Assembly: GCA_947626495.1 (NCBI GenBank)
Contig: CANQSJ010000016.1
Coordinates: 1-56,364, forward strand
Source: an uncultured Oscillospiraceae bacterium
Lineage (GTDB): Bacteria > Bacillota > Clostridia > Oscillospirales > Oscillospiraceae
Reading direction: 5' to 3'
DNA: 56,364 nucleotides
The translations under genes were made by a program, and so were the position numbers. Shown here piece after piece: positions 32,455 to 40,665 of the stretch. Each line of letters starts with the position of its first letter. Position 1 is the stretch's first letter. Under the pieces are notes generated by a model. It had not been told where the DNA came from and did no database searches. It was given only the letters and a program-made list of their open reading frames with translations.

Positions 32455-33408
32455 TCAGACGGCCTCCTTTCCGGCGGCGGGCTTTATGCCCCGGCGCTTC
32501 TTCTCCCTGTCCTGGGTCAGGACCCACTGGACCAGGCTGAAGAACAGGATGATGAGCATCAGGATCACGGACATGGCGCTGGAGTAGGCGATGTCGCCCT
32601 GCTGGATGCCCTGTTTGTAGATGTACAGCAGCATGACCAGCGTGCTGGTGCCGGGGGTGCCGTCGGTGAGCATCTGGGAGGGGGTAAAGAACATGAACGC
32701 GCTGGTGGTCAGCATGATGCACACGAACAGCAGCTGGTTTTTCAGCAGCGGCAGCGTGACCTTGAAGAACTTCTGGAAGGCGTTGGCCCCGTCGATATCC
32801 GCCGCCTCCAGCACCGCCTTGTCGATGCCCCGCAGGGCGGACAGCAGTATCACCGTGTAGTAGCCGAACACGCTCCAGATGTGGATCACGCACAGACAGA
32901 ACAGCGCCTGGCTGGAGGACTTCAAAAACTGCTGTCTGGGCAGTCCCAGAAACTCCAGGATGGTGTTGAACACGCCGAACTGCTCGTGGTACAGATACCG
33001 CCACACCAGGCACACCGCCGTCATGGACAGCACGTAGGGCAGAAAATAGATAAATGTGTAAAGGTTGCGGAACCGGTCGCCCAGGGCGTTCAGTCCCAGG
33101 GCCGTCAGCATGGACAGCACCAGGGACGTGGGCATGATGATCAGCGCCGCCTTCAGGGAGTTGACGATGGACGCGACGGCGGAGGCGTTGGTGAACATCT
33201 TGGTGTACTGATACAGGCCCATGAACTTGTAATCGTCATAGGCCATCTTCGCGTTGGTGAAGCTGTAGTAGATGACCGATACCAGCGGCACCAGCATATA
33301 GATCATCATCCACACCGCGAAGGGCAGCAGTACGGCCAGGGCGAACAGATTCCGTCGGCCCTTTCGGGTCAGCGTCCTGTGGGAGCGCGGGGACAGCTTT
33401 TCATTCAT
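32455..33408 (-). CDS. ABC sugar transporter permease (MalF type)
   Basis: A 317-residue six-helix permease. The EAA loop is LEAADIDGANAFQKFFKVTLPLL (key part EAADIDGA). The N terminus is basic (RSHRTLTRKGRRNL) before the first helix. AAAGGAGGAG precedes the ATG. It follows the GntR regulator by 48 bp and pairs with the MalG-type permease. The matching binding protein is probably the lipoprotein at 43478-44797, about 10 kb away. Confidence 0.92.
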   Translation of the reverse strand: MNEKLSPRSHRTLTRKGRRNLFALAVLLPFAVWMMIYMLVPLVSVIYYSFTNAKMAYDDYKFMGLYQYTKMFTNASAVASIVNSLKAALIIMPTSLVLSMLTALGLNALGDRFRNLYTFIYFLPYVLSMTAVCLVWRYLYHEQFGVFNTILEFLGLPRQQFLKSSSQALFCLCVIHIWSVFGYYTVILLSALRGIDKAVLEAADIDGANAFQKFFKVTLPLLKNQLLFVCIMLTTSAFMFFTPSQMLTDGTPGTSTLVMLLYIYKQGIQQGDIAYSSAMSVILMLIILFFSLVQWVLTQDREKKRRGIKPAAGKEAV

Positions 33409-33456
33409 GGCTCGTTCTCCTCCTTTTCCCTTCCGCTCCCAAGACAGGGTCCACTG

Positions 33457-34191
33457 TCAGGTCAGATCCACGGAGTAGCTGAAAAAGTCGCCGCGGACCA
33501 CGCTCTCACAGTATTCCACCACCGTCTGGGTGCTGAAGGCCGTTCGGTTCAGGGCAATCGCCGCCGCGTCGATGCGCGTGTTCAGCAATTTGCTCTGCTC
33601 GTTGTTCAGATTGATGGCGTGAAACGTCTCTCTGGCGGCGTTGACGCTGACGCCGCACAGGGCCAGGGTCTTGTAAAGTCCGTTGGTGTTGATCATCTCC
33701 CAGGTGATCTCCGGGGCGATGGCCCGGGGGATGAAGCTGGTCTCCAGGGCGTAAGGGCCCCGGTCGGTGCTGCGCACCCGGTAGATGCGGTAGACCGGCG
33801 CGCCCACCACGATCTGCAGATGGGCCGCCAGATCCTCGTCCGCCTGGATCTGGGTGAGCTCCAGGATGCGGGCGCTCTCCGCCATGCCCTTTCTGCGCAG
33901 CTCCTCGCCGAAGGAGTAAAACTTGCTCAGCCGCTGCTCCACCAGCTCGCTGCGCACGAAGGTGCCCTTGCCCTGGATCTTCTTCAGATACCCCTCCGCC
34001 TGCAGCTCCTCCAGCGCCTTGCGCACGGTGATGCGGCTGACGCCGAACATGTCGCAGAACTCCGACTCCACCGGGATGCGGCTGCCGTTGGTCCACTCCT
34101 TGGAGAGGATCTTCCGTTTGATCTCCTCTTTGACCAAAACATACTTGGGCGCGCGGCCGCGCATCGCCGCCGTCTCCTGCATTCTATCCAT
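33457..34191 (-). CDS. GntR family regulator with UTRA domain
   Basis: A 244-residue HutC-type GntR repressor. Residues 15-80 form the winged helix: KYVLVKEEIKRKIL, then GSRIPVESEFCDMFGVSRITVRKALEELQ, and GKGTFV as the wing. The rest is a UTRA ligand domain, which in NagR and AgaR-like relatives binds phosphorylated amino sugars. It is the first gene of its operon, and its start lies 53 bp from an 8-bp inverted repeat overlapping the promoter, so autoregulation is likely. The same regulator may also act on the long upstream operon. Confidence 0.88.
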   Translation of the reverse strand: MDRMQETAAMRGRAPKYVLVKEEIKRKILSKEWTNGSRIPVESEFCDMFGVSRITVRKALEELQAEGYLKKIQGKGTFVRSELVEQRLSKFYSFGEELRRKGMAESARILELTQIQADEDLAAHLQIVVGAPVYRIYRVRSTDRGPYALETSFIPRAIAPEITWEMINTNGLYKTLALCGVSVNAARETFHAINLNNEQSKLLNTRIDAAAIALNRTAFSTQTVVEYCESVVRGDFFSYSVDLT

Positions 34192-34243
34192 GAGATCCCC
34201 CTCTTCTCCCTGTCGTTTCCCGCCGGCGGACGCGCCGGAGAGA

Positions 34244-34269
34244 TGTTATATCGATATAGTAATATAACA
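34244..34269. promoter_or_regulatory. probable GntR operator
   Basis: Perfect 8-bp arms TGTTATAT (34244-34251) and ATATAACA (34262-34269) with a 10-bp centre. It overlaps the -10 box of the gntR promoter. Confidence 0.62.
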
Positions 34270-34289
34270 CGATCGTGGAAGAAACGCAA
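34261..34289 (-). promoter_or_regulatory. probable promoter of the gntR-permease operon
   Basis: On the minus strand TTGCGT (34284-34289) and TATATT (34261-34266) are 17 bp apart. Confidence 0.55.
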
Positions 34290-34304
34290 ATCTCTGTAAT
34301 AGAT

Positions 34305-35468
34305 TCAGTGGATGATGATGCCCTGGACCACCCGGTTGACCTCCCCGCTGGGGCAGGGGTTGTCGGTGGTCATGTGCAGGTCATAGGACTTCTCAAAGCT
34401 GAGAAGCTGCAAAAACAGCAGCGAGAAGATGTAAGCGCCCATCTCCCGGCTGGGGAAGCCGTCGGGCAGACGGTACCGGCAGGTGTAGTCGGAGCCCTCC
34501 GGCACGCCGGCCTGGGCGGCGTCCGCCACCACGGCCACCCGGTTTTTCCGCTTCTGGCCGTTGAGCTCGTTGATCATGTCCTTGTCGTAGAGGCTGGCGT
34601 TTTCCAGCGGCGAGGCCATGAGCACCGTCAGCGTGGCGTCGTTGAGGACGGTCTTGGGCCCGTGGCGGAAGCCGGTGGGGGTGTCGTAGGCGGCGCAGAC
34701 CTGTCCGTTGGTCAGCTCCTGGCTCTTCACCGCTCCCTCCCGGGCCAGGCCCCGCAGGGCGCCGAAGCCCAGGTACACGATCCGCTCGTACTTCCAGGCG
34801 CCCGCCTGGGCGGCCAGGGCCTGCATGGCGGGCATCTGCTCCTCCGCCGCTGCGGCCAATCCCTCCAGGGAGGCCACGCACCGGTCCATGTCCTTGCCGG
34901 CGAACAGCGCCCACGTGGCCAGCGACATGCAGCTGACGGAGCAGGTCATGGCGAAGCCCTGATCGCACGCCTCCTGGGGGATATGGACCACCAGGGACCG
35001 GTCGGGATCGTAGGGGTAGCGGCTCAGATCGCTGTCAGCGTTGCACACCAGCACCAGGTTATAAAGCTCCGAGACATATTTCTCCGCGGTGCGGATGGCG
35101 GCGCAGCTCTCCGGGCTGCTGCCGGAGCGGGAATAGGACACCAGCAGCGTGGGCACGTCGTAAAAGATGGCCTCGGGGGTCGCCACCACGTCGGTGGTGT
35201 GATGCACCTCGCTGCGCAGTCCCCGCTCCCGGGCCAGCAGCATGTTCATGCTCTCCCCCACGAAAGCGGAGGAACCGGCTCCGGTGAAGATCACCCGCAG
35301 GCCCGGCACCGCCAGCACCTTGTCCATGAAGGCGGCGTAGCGTCCGCCCTCCCGGGCGAAAAGCTGCGCCAGTTTGCGCCAAACCTGGGGCTGGGCCTGG
35401 ATCTCGGCGGCGGTGATGTCCGCCTTTCTGGCCTGCAGATCAGCCAGATCATGGTTCAAATACTTCAT
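34305..35468 (-). CDS. SIS-domain protein, AgaS-like amino-sugar-phosphate isomerase/deaminase
   Basis: A 387-residue protein with two sugar isomerase (SIS) domains. Domain one has FTGAGSSAFVGE and VSYSRSGSSPES; domain two has GFRHGPKTVLND, a feature of AgaS, which converts galactosamine 6-phosphate to tagatose 6-phosphate and ammonia. GlmS and FrlB-type deglycases are the near relatives. A GTG at 35474 also opens the frame, but TAGGAG sits seven bases before the ATG at 35468, two bases after the preceding stop. It is the last gene of the long operon. Confidence 0.84.
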   Translation of the reverse strand: MKYLNHDLADLQARKADITAAEIQAQPQVWRKLAQLFAREGGRYAAFMDKVLAVPGLRVIFTGAGSSAFVGESMNMLLARERGLRSEVHHTTDVVATPEAIFYDVPTLLVSYSRSGSSPESCAAIRTAEKYVSELYNLVLVCNADSDLSRYPYDPDRSLVVHIPQEACDQGFAMTCSVSCMSLATWALFAGKDMDRCVASLEGLAAAAEEQMPAMQALAAQAGAWKYERIVYLGFGALRGLAREGAVKSQELTNGQVCAAYDTPTGFRHGPKTVLNDATLTVLMASPLENASLYDKDMINELNGQKRKNRVAVVADAAQAGVPEGSDYTCRYRLPDGFPSREMGAYIFSLLFLQLLSFEKSYDLHMTTDNPCPSGEVNRVVQGIIIH

Positions 35469-35470
35469 TT

Positions 35471-36457
35471 TCACTCTCCTACCAATAGCTTTATATGGTC
35501 CGTCCGTCCCGCCAGCACGCTGACGCAGTTTTCTGCCGACTGGACGGCCACGTCGTGGATCTGTTTGTCGGCCAGACCGCCGATGTGCGGGGTGAGGAGG
35601 ACGTTGTCCAGCCCGAACAGCTCGCTCTCCAGCAGCGGCTCCGTCTCATACACATCCAGCGCCGCGCCGGCGATGACGCCCTTCCGCAGGGCGCGGATCA
35701 GCGCGGGGGTGTCCACAAGCCCGCCCCGGGAGGGGTTGACGAGGACCGCGGTGGGCTTCATCATGGCCAGGGTCTTCCCGTTGATGAGGTGGTGGGTCTC
35801 CGGCGCGTCCGGACAGCACAGCACGATGATGTCCGCCTGGGAGAAAAACGCCTCGTCGTCCAGAAATTCCAGGCCAAACCGCTCCCGCAGATCCTCCCGG
35901 CGGCTGCCGCTGCGGGCCACCAGGCGCATATCGAAGCCCATGGCCCGCCGGGCCACGGCCTGGCCGATGGCGCCCATGCCCACGATGCCCAGGGTCTTGC
36001 CGGAGACCGCCATGCTCCGCTCGATCCCGGCGGCCCAGTGGCCGGCGCGGATGTTGGCGTCGCCCTTGGCGATGTTGCGCATCAGGGCCAGGATCAGCCC
36101 CCAGGCCAGATCCGCCACCGCGTCGAAGTTCCGCCGGGGTACGTTCACCAGCGCCACGCCGTGGCGGGCGCAGGCCTCCATGTCCACGTGGTCGTATCCG
36201 GCGCAGTTCAGACTGATGACCCGCAGTCCCTCCGTCCGGACCAGGAACCGGTCCGTGATGGGCACGTCCGCCCCCATCACGATGGCCACCGGCTTTTCCG
36301 GCAGGGCCTCATAAGCGGCGATCAGCTCCGCCTCTCCCGCCTCCGGCCGCTCCGCAGCCGGCCACACCAGCGGCCGCAGCCCCGCCTGCTCCAGCGCGGC
36401 GAAGGCTTCCCTCTCCTGCTCGAAGGAGAAGGAGATGATCCAGACAAGTCCCTCCAT
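35471..36457 (-). CDS. D-2-hydroxyacid dehydrogenase
   Basis: A 328-residue NAD(P)-dependent dehydrogenase of the SerA/GhrB/LdhA family, which reduces 2-keto acids to D-2-hydroxy acids or the reverse. The dinucleotide loop is G160-M-G162-A-I-G165; the catalytic triad is R244 in NPSRGG, E273 in DVYETEP and H291 in TPHIGG. It starts 3 bp after the GH4 stop, with no clear ribosome site, so it is probably translated by coupling. The keto acid is unknown; a sugar-acid product of the neighbouring enzymes is possible. Confidence 0.87.
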   Translation of the reverse strand: MEGLVWIISFSFEQEREAFAALEQAGLRPLVWPAAERPEAGEAELIAAYEALPEKPVAIVMGADVPITDRFLVRTEGLRVISLNCAGYDHVDMEACARHGVALVNVPRRNFDAVADLAWGLILALMRNIAKGDANIRAGHWAAGIERSMAVSGKTLGIVGMGAIGQAVARRAMGFDMRLVARSGSRREDLRERFGLEFLDDEAFFSQADIIVLCCPDAPETHHLINGKTLAMMKPTAVLVNPSRGGLVDTPALIRALRKGVIAGAALDVYETEPLLESELFGLDNVLLTPHIGGLADKQIHDVAVQSAENCVSVLAGRTDHIKLLVGE

Positions 36458-36459
36458 GC

Positions 36460-37839
36460 TCAGTCAAAATACTGGGGCAGGCAGTCCCGGTACTCGGCCA
36501 TGAAATCGGCCACCAGCTGCTTCGCCACCTTGATGTCGGTGACGGCGCCGTCCAGGAGCATGGCCTCCGCCCACATGTCCGGGTCGCCGTTCAGCGCCGC
36601 GCTGACGGTCAGGGTCACCGGCGCCAGCCGCCGGGCGATGATGCCCTTCAGCTCGTCGGAGAAGCCGGTCAGATGCATGGGGCAGAATCCGATGCCGCAG
36701 GCCACGCCGGGGATCTCCAGCACCGCGTCGTCGGGCAGGCCCTTCACCGCCCCCTCGTTGGGGATGTTCACGGAGAAGGTCTTGCGCTCGTCCAGCAGCA
36801 GGGAGCGGATCATCTCCACCAGCTGCTCGTGCTCGCCCTCGGCGCGGGCGAACAGCTTCTCGTCGATCTTCACGTCGTCCTCGCCCTGGCTGAGCATCTC
36901 CTGGTAGGTCTTCTCGCCCCGGGCGATGACCTCCTCGATGGGGAAGGCGTCCACGCCCAGAGTGCGGGTGTAGAACTGGCCGTGGGGGAAGCGCTCGGGG
37001 AAAAACTCGCTGGCGTGGCGGTCCACCACCGCGGGCAGAGCGCCGTAGCGCTCAAACAGCTCCCACGACAGGGGATTGTCCATGAAATGGGGGATCTCGG
37101 TGTCGTCCAGCTGGGAGTTGAAGAAGTTGTAAACATGGCCGTTCTTCTCCGCGTCCGCCCGCTGCTGGGCCACGATCTCCCGCAGCCGGGGCTTGGCGTC
37201 CTGGCCGTCCACGCGGATGTCGTAGAGGAAGGTCAGATGGTTCAGACCGGCGCCGATGGTGGTGATGCGGGACACGTCCACCCCCAGCATCCGGGCCAGA
37301 TACCGCTCGCCGTAGATGACCCCGTGGCACAGGCCCACCATCTTCACATTGGTGGCCTTGCGCACCGCCGTCACGATGGAGGTCATGGGGTTGGAGTAGT
37401 TGAAGAAAAACGCGTTGGGGCACAGCCGCTCCACATCCTTGGCGATGGCCACCATGGCGGGGATCATCCGCTGGGCCCTGGCGATGCCGCCGGGCATGAT
37501 GGAGTCGCCCACCGGCTGATAGATGCCGTATTTCCGGGGGATCAGCACGTCCTGCTCCCAGGCGTGCCGGCCGCCCACCGCGATGGTGGTGACCACGAAA
37601 TCCGCCCCGGGCAGCAGCTCCGTCCGGTCCACGGAGGCGGTGATGTGGATGCGCTCCTCCATGTGCTTGACGGCCACCATCTTCCGGGCCAGCCGCTCCA
37701 CCGACGCGAGGATCACCGGGTTGATGTCGCACAGCGCGATCTCCCAGGTCCCGAAATCCGACTGGATGAAGTCGGCGATGAGCCCCTTGGTGAACACCGC
37801 GCTGCCCGCGCCGATCAGAACGATTTTTTTCCTATCCAT
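36460..37839 (-). CDS. GH4 family NAD/Mn-dependent glycosidase
   Basis: A 459-residue family 4 glycosidase, which cleaves through NAD oxidation at C3 and a metal. The N-terminal Rossmann loop is VLIGAGSAVF (7-16); N150 in NYSNPMTS and C171-H172-G173-V in the metal motif follow, with H201 in GLNHLTF. From memory, CHGx marks the alpha-glucuronidase/alpha-galacturonidase branch, while CHSV, CHEV, CDMP and CNVP mark the other specificities. The frame is open to 37893; ATG 37839 behind a GGGGG stretch gives the family N terminus. It sits between the dehydrogenase and a duplicated-domain protein. Confidence 0.87.
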   Translation of the reverse strand: MDRKKIVLIGAGSAVFTKGLIADFIQSDFGTWEIALCDINPVILASVERLARKMVAVKHMEERIHITASVDRTELLPGADFVVTTIAVGGRHAWEQDVLIPRKYGIYQPVGDSIMPGGIARAQRMIPAMVAIAKDVERLCPNAFFFNYSNPMTSIVTAVRKATNVKMVGLCHGVIYGERYLARMLGVDVSRITTIGAGLNHLTFLYDIRVDGQDAKPRLREIVAQQRADAEKNGHVYNFFNSQLDDTEIPHFMDNPLSWELFERYGALPAVVDRHASEFFPERFPHGQFYTRTLGVDAFPIEEVIARGEKTYQEMLSQGEDDVKIDEKLFARAEGEHEQLVEMIRSLLLDERKTFSVNIPNEGAVKGLPDDAVLEIPGVACGIGFCPMHLTGFSDELKGIIARRLAPVTLTVSAALNGDPDMWAEAMLLDGAVTDIKVAKQLVADFMAEYRDCLPQYFD

Positions 37840-37856
37840 GTTGCGTAACCCCCATT

Positions 37857-38810
37857 TTATTTTTCCGATGCCAGCGCCAGAGCGCGGCTGCATTCGACGA
37901 AGAACTCCTCCAGGAGCGCCAGCTGCTCCTCCGCCCCGGCGGCGTTAAAACGCTCCACCGCCGGTTCGGGCATGAACAGCTTGATGAATTTTTCCTCCCG
38001 GTCGCTGTATACAAAGTGGTCGTTGGGCACGAAATGGGCCTTCACATGATCGAAGCAATCCTGATTGCTGAACCAGTCGATCTCGGCGAACAGGCCCGCC
38101 GGCCGCTTTTTGTAGCTGTAGATGGCCCCGAAATAGGCGTACATCCGCGCGCTGCCGCTTCTGTTGGAGAGATAGTACCGGTAGCCCATGGCGTACTGGC
38201 CGAAGTTGTCCGGGTCCTTGTCGTTGATCTCGGCCTGAAAGTCCGGGCACCGGGCGTCCTCTATCACCTTGCGGAAGGCCCTGGCCAGACCGTAGGCGTC
38301 CAGCAGATCCCCCTCCGTCAGGGAAAAGCCCAGTCCGTCGGACACGCCCACGATGGCCTCGGCGCAGGCCTTCATATAGTCGGCCAGCATCTTTTGCTGC
38401 TCCGCAGCGCCCAGCCGGTTCATCCGGGCGAAGTCCCCGTCGGGCATGAACAGCTTCAGATACTCCTCCTCGGCCCGGTTGACGGTGAACAGCGGCCCGT
38501 CCTCCAGCCGCGCCACAAGATCGGCGTAGCTGTGGAGGTTGTTTTTCCGGTCCACCTCCACCATCAGCCCGATCTTGGTCTGGGGCAGGAAGATCAGCCC
38601 CGTGTGCAGATAATAGCTCTCCCCGTTGGTCAGGGAGGTGACGCGCACCCGCATGCCGTACCAGTGGGGGCCGATGGAATCGGGCGCCTGGCGCAGGACC
38701 TCAAATGCGGCCCGGTCGCTTTCGATGCCCGCGATGGCCCGCTCATAGATGTCGCCGAACCGGTGCAGGCTCAGCAGCGCGGGCAGATCAAACCGCAGTT
38801 TCTCAGACAT
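37857..38810 (-). CDS. uncharacterised protein with two tandem copies of one domain
   Basis: A 317-residue soluble protein I cannot assign. It contains an internal duplication: residues about 48-156 and 205-313 align. Corresponding pieces are IGLMVEVDR (80-88) with AGLFAEIDW (238-246), YLKLFMP (117-123) with FIKLFMP (275-281), and GAAEQQKMLADYM (134-146) with GAEEQLALLEEFF (292-304). A linker with a helical segment (157-200) joins them. No signal peptide, no known catalytic motif. AAGGAGA precedes the ATG. It lies between the GH4 gene and a NodB-like gene, so a role in binding or modifying the same glycan or its product is the only clue. Confidence 0.8.
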   Translation of the reverse strand: MSEKLRFDLPALLSLHRFGDIYERAIAGIESDRAAFEVLRQAPDSIGPHWYGMRVRVTSLTNGESYYLHTGLIFLPQTKIGLMVEVDRKNNLHSYADLVARLEDGPLFTVNRAEEEYLKLFMPDGDFARMNRLGAAEQQKMLADYMKACAEAIVGVSDGLGFSLTEGDLLDAYGLARAFRKVIEDARCPDFQAEINDKDPDNFGQYAMGYRYYLSNRSGSARMYAYFGAIYSYKKRPAGLFAEIDWFSNQDCFDHVKAHFVPNDHFVYSDREEKFIKLFMPEPAVERFNAAGAEEQLALLEEFFVECSRALALASEK

Positions 38811-38829
38811 GGTTCTCTCCTTCGGATCT

Positions 38830-39540
38830 CTATCGGATCTTCTCCAGCTTCAGATTGCTCACCAGATACCGGTATCCGGCCTCGGCCAGCATTTTGTGGG
38901 CGAAACGGCTGTGGGCGTATTCGTCCCCCGCCCGCCAGCAGAACACCGGCACCTCCACGCCCAGCTGCTCCTCCAGCCGGCGCTTGGAGTCCACGATCTC
39001 CCGGCGCTGGACCGCCTCCTCCTGGTTCTCGGTGATGCAGCTGTGGGAGCCGGTGTGGCAGCAGATCACGTGCTTTTCCGATATCCGGCGCAGCTCCTCC
39101 CAGGTCATGCAGCACCGGGGATCGGAATAGTCCTCCCAGTGGCCGTGCAGCCGCAGCCCGTGGGGCTTGCAAAAGGCGATCTGCTCCTCCACCGGCACGT
39201 CCGGAAAGAAGGCGGGCACATAGAACCAGCCGGTGAAGCCGTATTCGTCCAGCACCTTGGCGTATACGTCGTAATGGGTCCGCCAGCCCTCAAACACCGC
39301 CGGGATCAGGCCGGGCTTGTCGTAGGGCCAGACCCGGGTGGCAAAAAACCGGTCCAGGTCCGCCATGGTCACCGGCGTGAAATGCTGGGCGAAGGCGGCC
39401 ACCTCCCGGCGGAACCGGGGCAGATCCCCCGGGCGGGTGACGTGATAGTTCACCACCCGGATATAGCTGCCGTTGAGCAGGTAGCGGGCCATCTCCAGCG
39501 TCCGCTTGTCGCGGCAGACCGCGTCGAGAAGCTCCCCCAT
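38830..39540 (-). CDS. NodB-like polysaccharide deacetylase homologue, catalytic Asp lost (copy A)
   Basis: A 236-residue NodB-fold (carbohydrate esterase 4-like) protein without signal peptide. It keeps VVNYH near residue 30, a GFTGWFYVPAFF strand-helix, and the metal His motif H162-T-G-S-H166. The usual TFDDG motif is replaced by A81-V-F-E-G85, so the catalytic base Asp is Phe and the metal Asp is Glu. It starts directly after the stop of the 129-residue protein (TAAATG). The copy at 39944-40654 has the same length and the same change, so the change is selected rather than decay. The reaction is unknown. Confidence 0.8.
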   Translation of the reverse strand: MGELLDAVCRDKRTLEMARYLLNGSYIRVVNYHVTRPGDLPRFRREVAAFAQHFTPVTMADLDRFFATRVWPYDKPGLIPAVFEGWRTHYDVYAKVLDEYGFTGWFYVPAFFPDVPVEEQIAFCKPHGLRLHGHWEDYSDPRCCMTWEELRRISEKHVICCHTGSHSCITENQEEAVQRREIVDSKRRLEEQLGVEVPVFCWRAGDEYAHSRFAHKMLAEAGYRYLVSNLKLEKIR

Positions 39541-39930
39541 TTACTTCTCCTTCTGGCCGATCATCACCCGGTACTGGGTGGGGACCTTCTCCCCCTCCTC
39601 CAGCAGGAACGCCCGCTCCGCCACGGCGCTCATGGCCGGGGCCACGCAGGGATAATGGGGATCCCGGTCCTCCCGCTGGGAATAGAGGTAGGTGAACAGC
39701 AGCGTGTCCGCGGCCAGCTGCTCGTGCAGCGCCTCGTCCATGGGCGCCATCTGATACACCGGCCGGTCCGGATCGGTCAGATCGTCCAGCCCGATGATGG
39801 CGGGGATGCCCTCCAGGCCGGTCTGCCGGCTCTCGCAGTACTCCACCACCTCTTTATATTCCTCCCAGGACCCGCCCAGGTATTTCTTCAGCTCCTCCGC
39901 CAGTGCGGTCATATCCTTCTTTTCGTCCAT
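39541..39930 (-). CDS. uncharacterised 129-residue protein
   Basis: A small acidic, soluble protein with no motif I recognise. The N-terminal half (TALAEELKKYLGGSWEEYKE) looks helical. The middle, GIPAIIGLDDLTDPDRPVYQ, is followed by LLFTYLYSQREDRDPHYPC. GGGAGGCG precedes the ATG. It sits exactly between the two NodB-like paralogues, with its stop abutting the ATG of one and its start 13 bp from the end of the other. Such an arrangement suggests a complex or an accessory subunit for the pair. Confidence 0.7.
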   Translation of the reverse strand: MDEKKDMTALAEELKKYLGGSWEEYKEVVEYCESRQTGLEGIPAIIGLDDLTDPDRPVYQMAPMDEALHEQLAADTLLFTYLYSQREDRDPHYPCVAPAMSAVAERAFLLEEGEKVPTQYRVMIGQKEK

Positions 39931-39943
39931 TTTCAGCGCCTCC

Positions 39944-40654
39944 CTATCCGATCTTCTCCATCTTCAGGTTGCTGACCACGTACCGGTAGCCGGCCTCCTT
40001 CAGATATTTGTGGGCACGGGTGTTGTAGTTGTACTCCTCCCCGTACAGCCAGCAGAACACGTCCACCGGCCGGCCGATCTTCTCCTCCAGCACCCGCTTG
40101 GACACCACGATCTCCCGGAACATGTCGAAGTCCTCGGTGTCCCGGTGGATCTGGTAGTGGTTGCCGGTGTGGCAGCAGATCTCGTGGTGCTGGGCGATGC
40201 GCCGCACCTCGTCCCAGTTCATGGCGTACCGGCCGTCGGGATAGACCTCCGGGCGGTAGACCGTCAGGTCATAGTGCTCCGTGAAGCGCTTCTGCTGTGC
40301 CACGGGGACGTCCATGAAGAAGCTGGGGATGTAGTACCAGGCCCGGAAGCCGTATTTCTCCAGAATGGGCAGCATCACGTCGTGCTGGTTGCGGAAGCCC
40401 TCGAACACCGCGGGGATCAGGCCCGGTTTGTCCTTTTTCCAGACCCGGGTGGCAAAAAAGTCGTCCACGTCCGCCATGGTGACGGGGCTGAAATACTTGG
40501 CAAAGGCGGCGATCTCCCGCTCGAAGCGGGGCGCGTCCACCGGGTCGGTGTTGTGATAATTCACCACCCGCAGATAGGAGCCGTTGACGAGATAGCGGAA
40601 CATCTCCAGTGTCCGCTTGTCCTCGGCGATGGCGGGAAGCAATCCGTTGTCCAT
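39944..40654 (-). CDS. NodB-like polysaccharide deacetylase homologue, catalytic Asp lost (copy B)
   Basis: A 236-residue paralogue of copy A, alike from the ELLDAV/GLLPAI start region to the C-terminal SNLKMEKIG. It shows VVNYHNTD, then PAVFEGF where CE4 enzymes have TFDDG, and CHTGNH for the metal His pair. The AVFEG change is the same as in copy A. GAGGTGAG precedes the ATG. It lies 11 bp after the MATE transporter gene. An altered deacetylase, a lyase or a binding role are all possible; a standard acetyl-esterase mechanism is doubtful. Confidence 0.8.
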   Translation of the reverse strand: MDNGLLPAIAEDKRTLEMFRYLVNGSYLRVVNYHNTDPVDAPRFEREIAAFAKYFSPVTMADVDDFFATRVWKKDKPGLIPAVFEGFRNQHDVMLPILEKYGFRAWYYIPSFFMDVPVAQQKRFTEHYDLTVYRPEVYPDGRYAMNWDEVRRIAQHHEICCHTGNHYQIHRDTEDFDMFREIVVSKRVLEEKIGRPVDVFCWLYGEEYNYNTRAHKYLKEAGYRYVVSNLKMEKIG

Positions 40655-40665
40655 AGTCTCTCACC

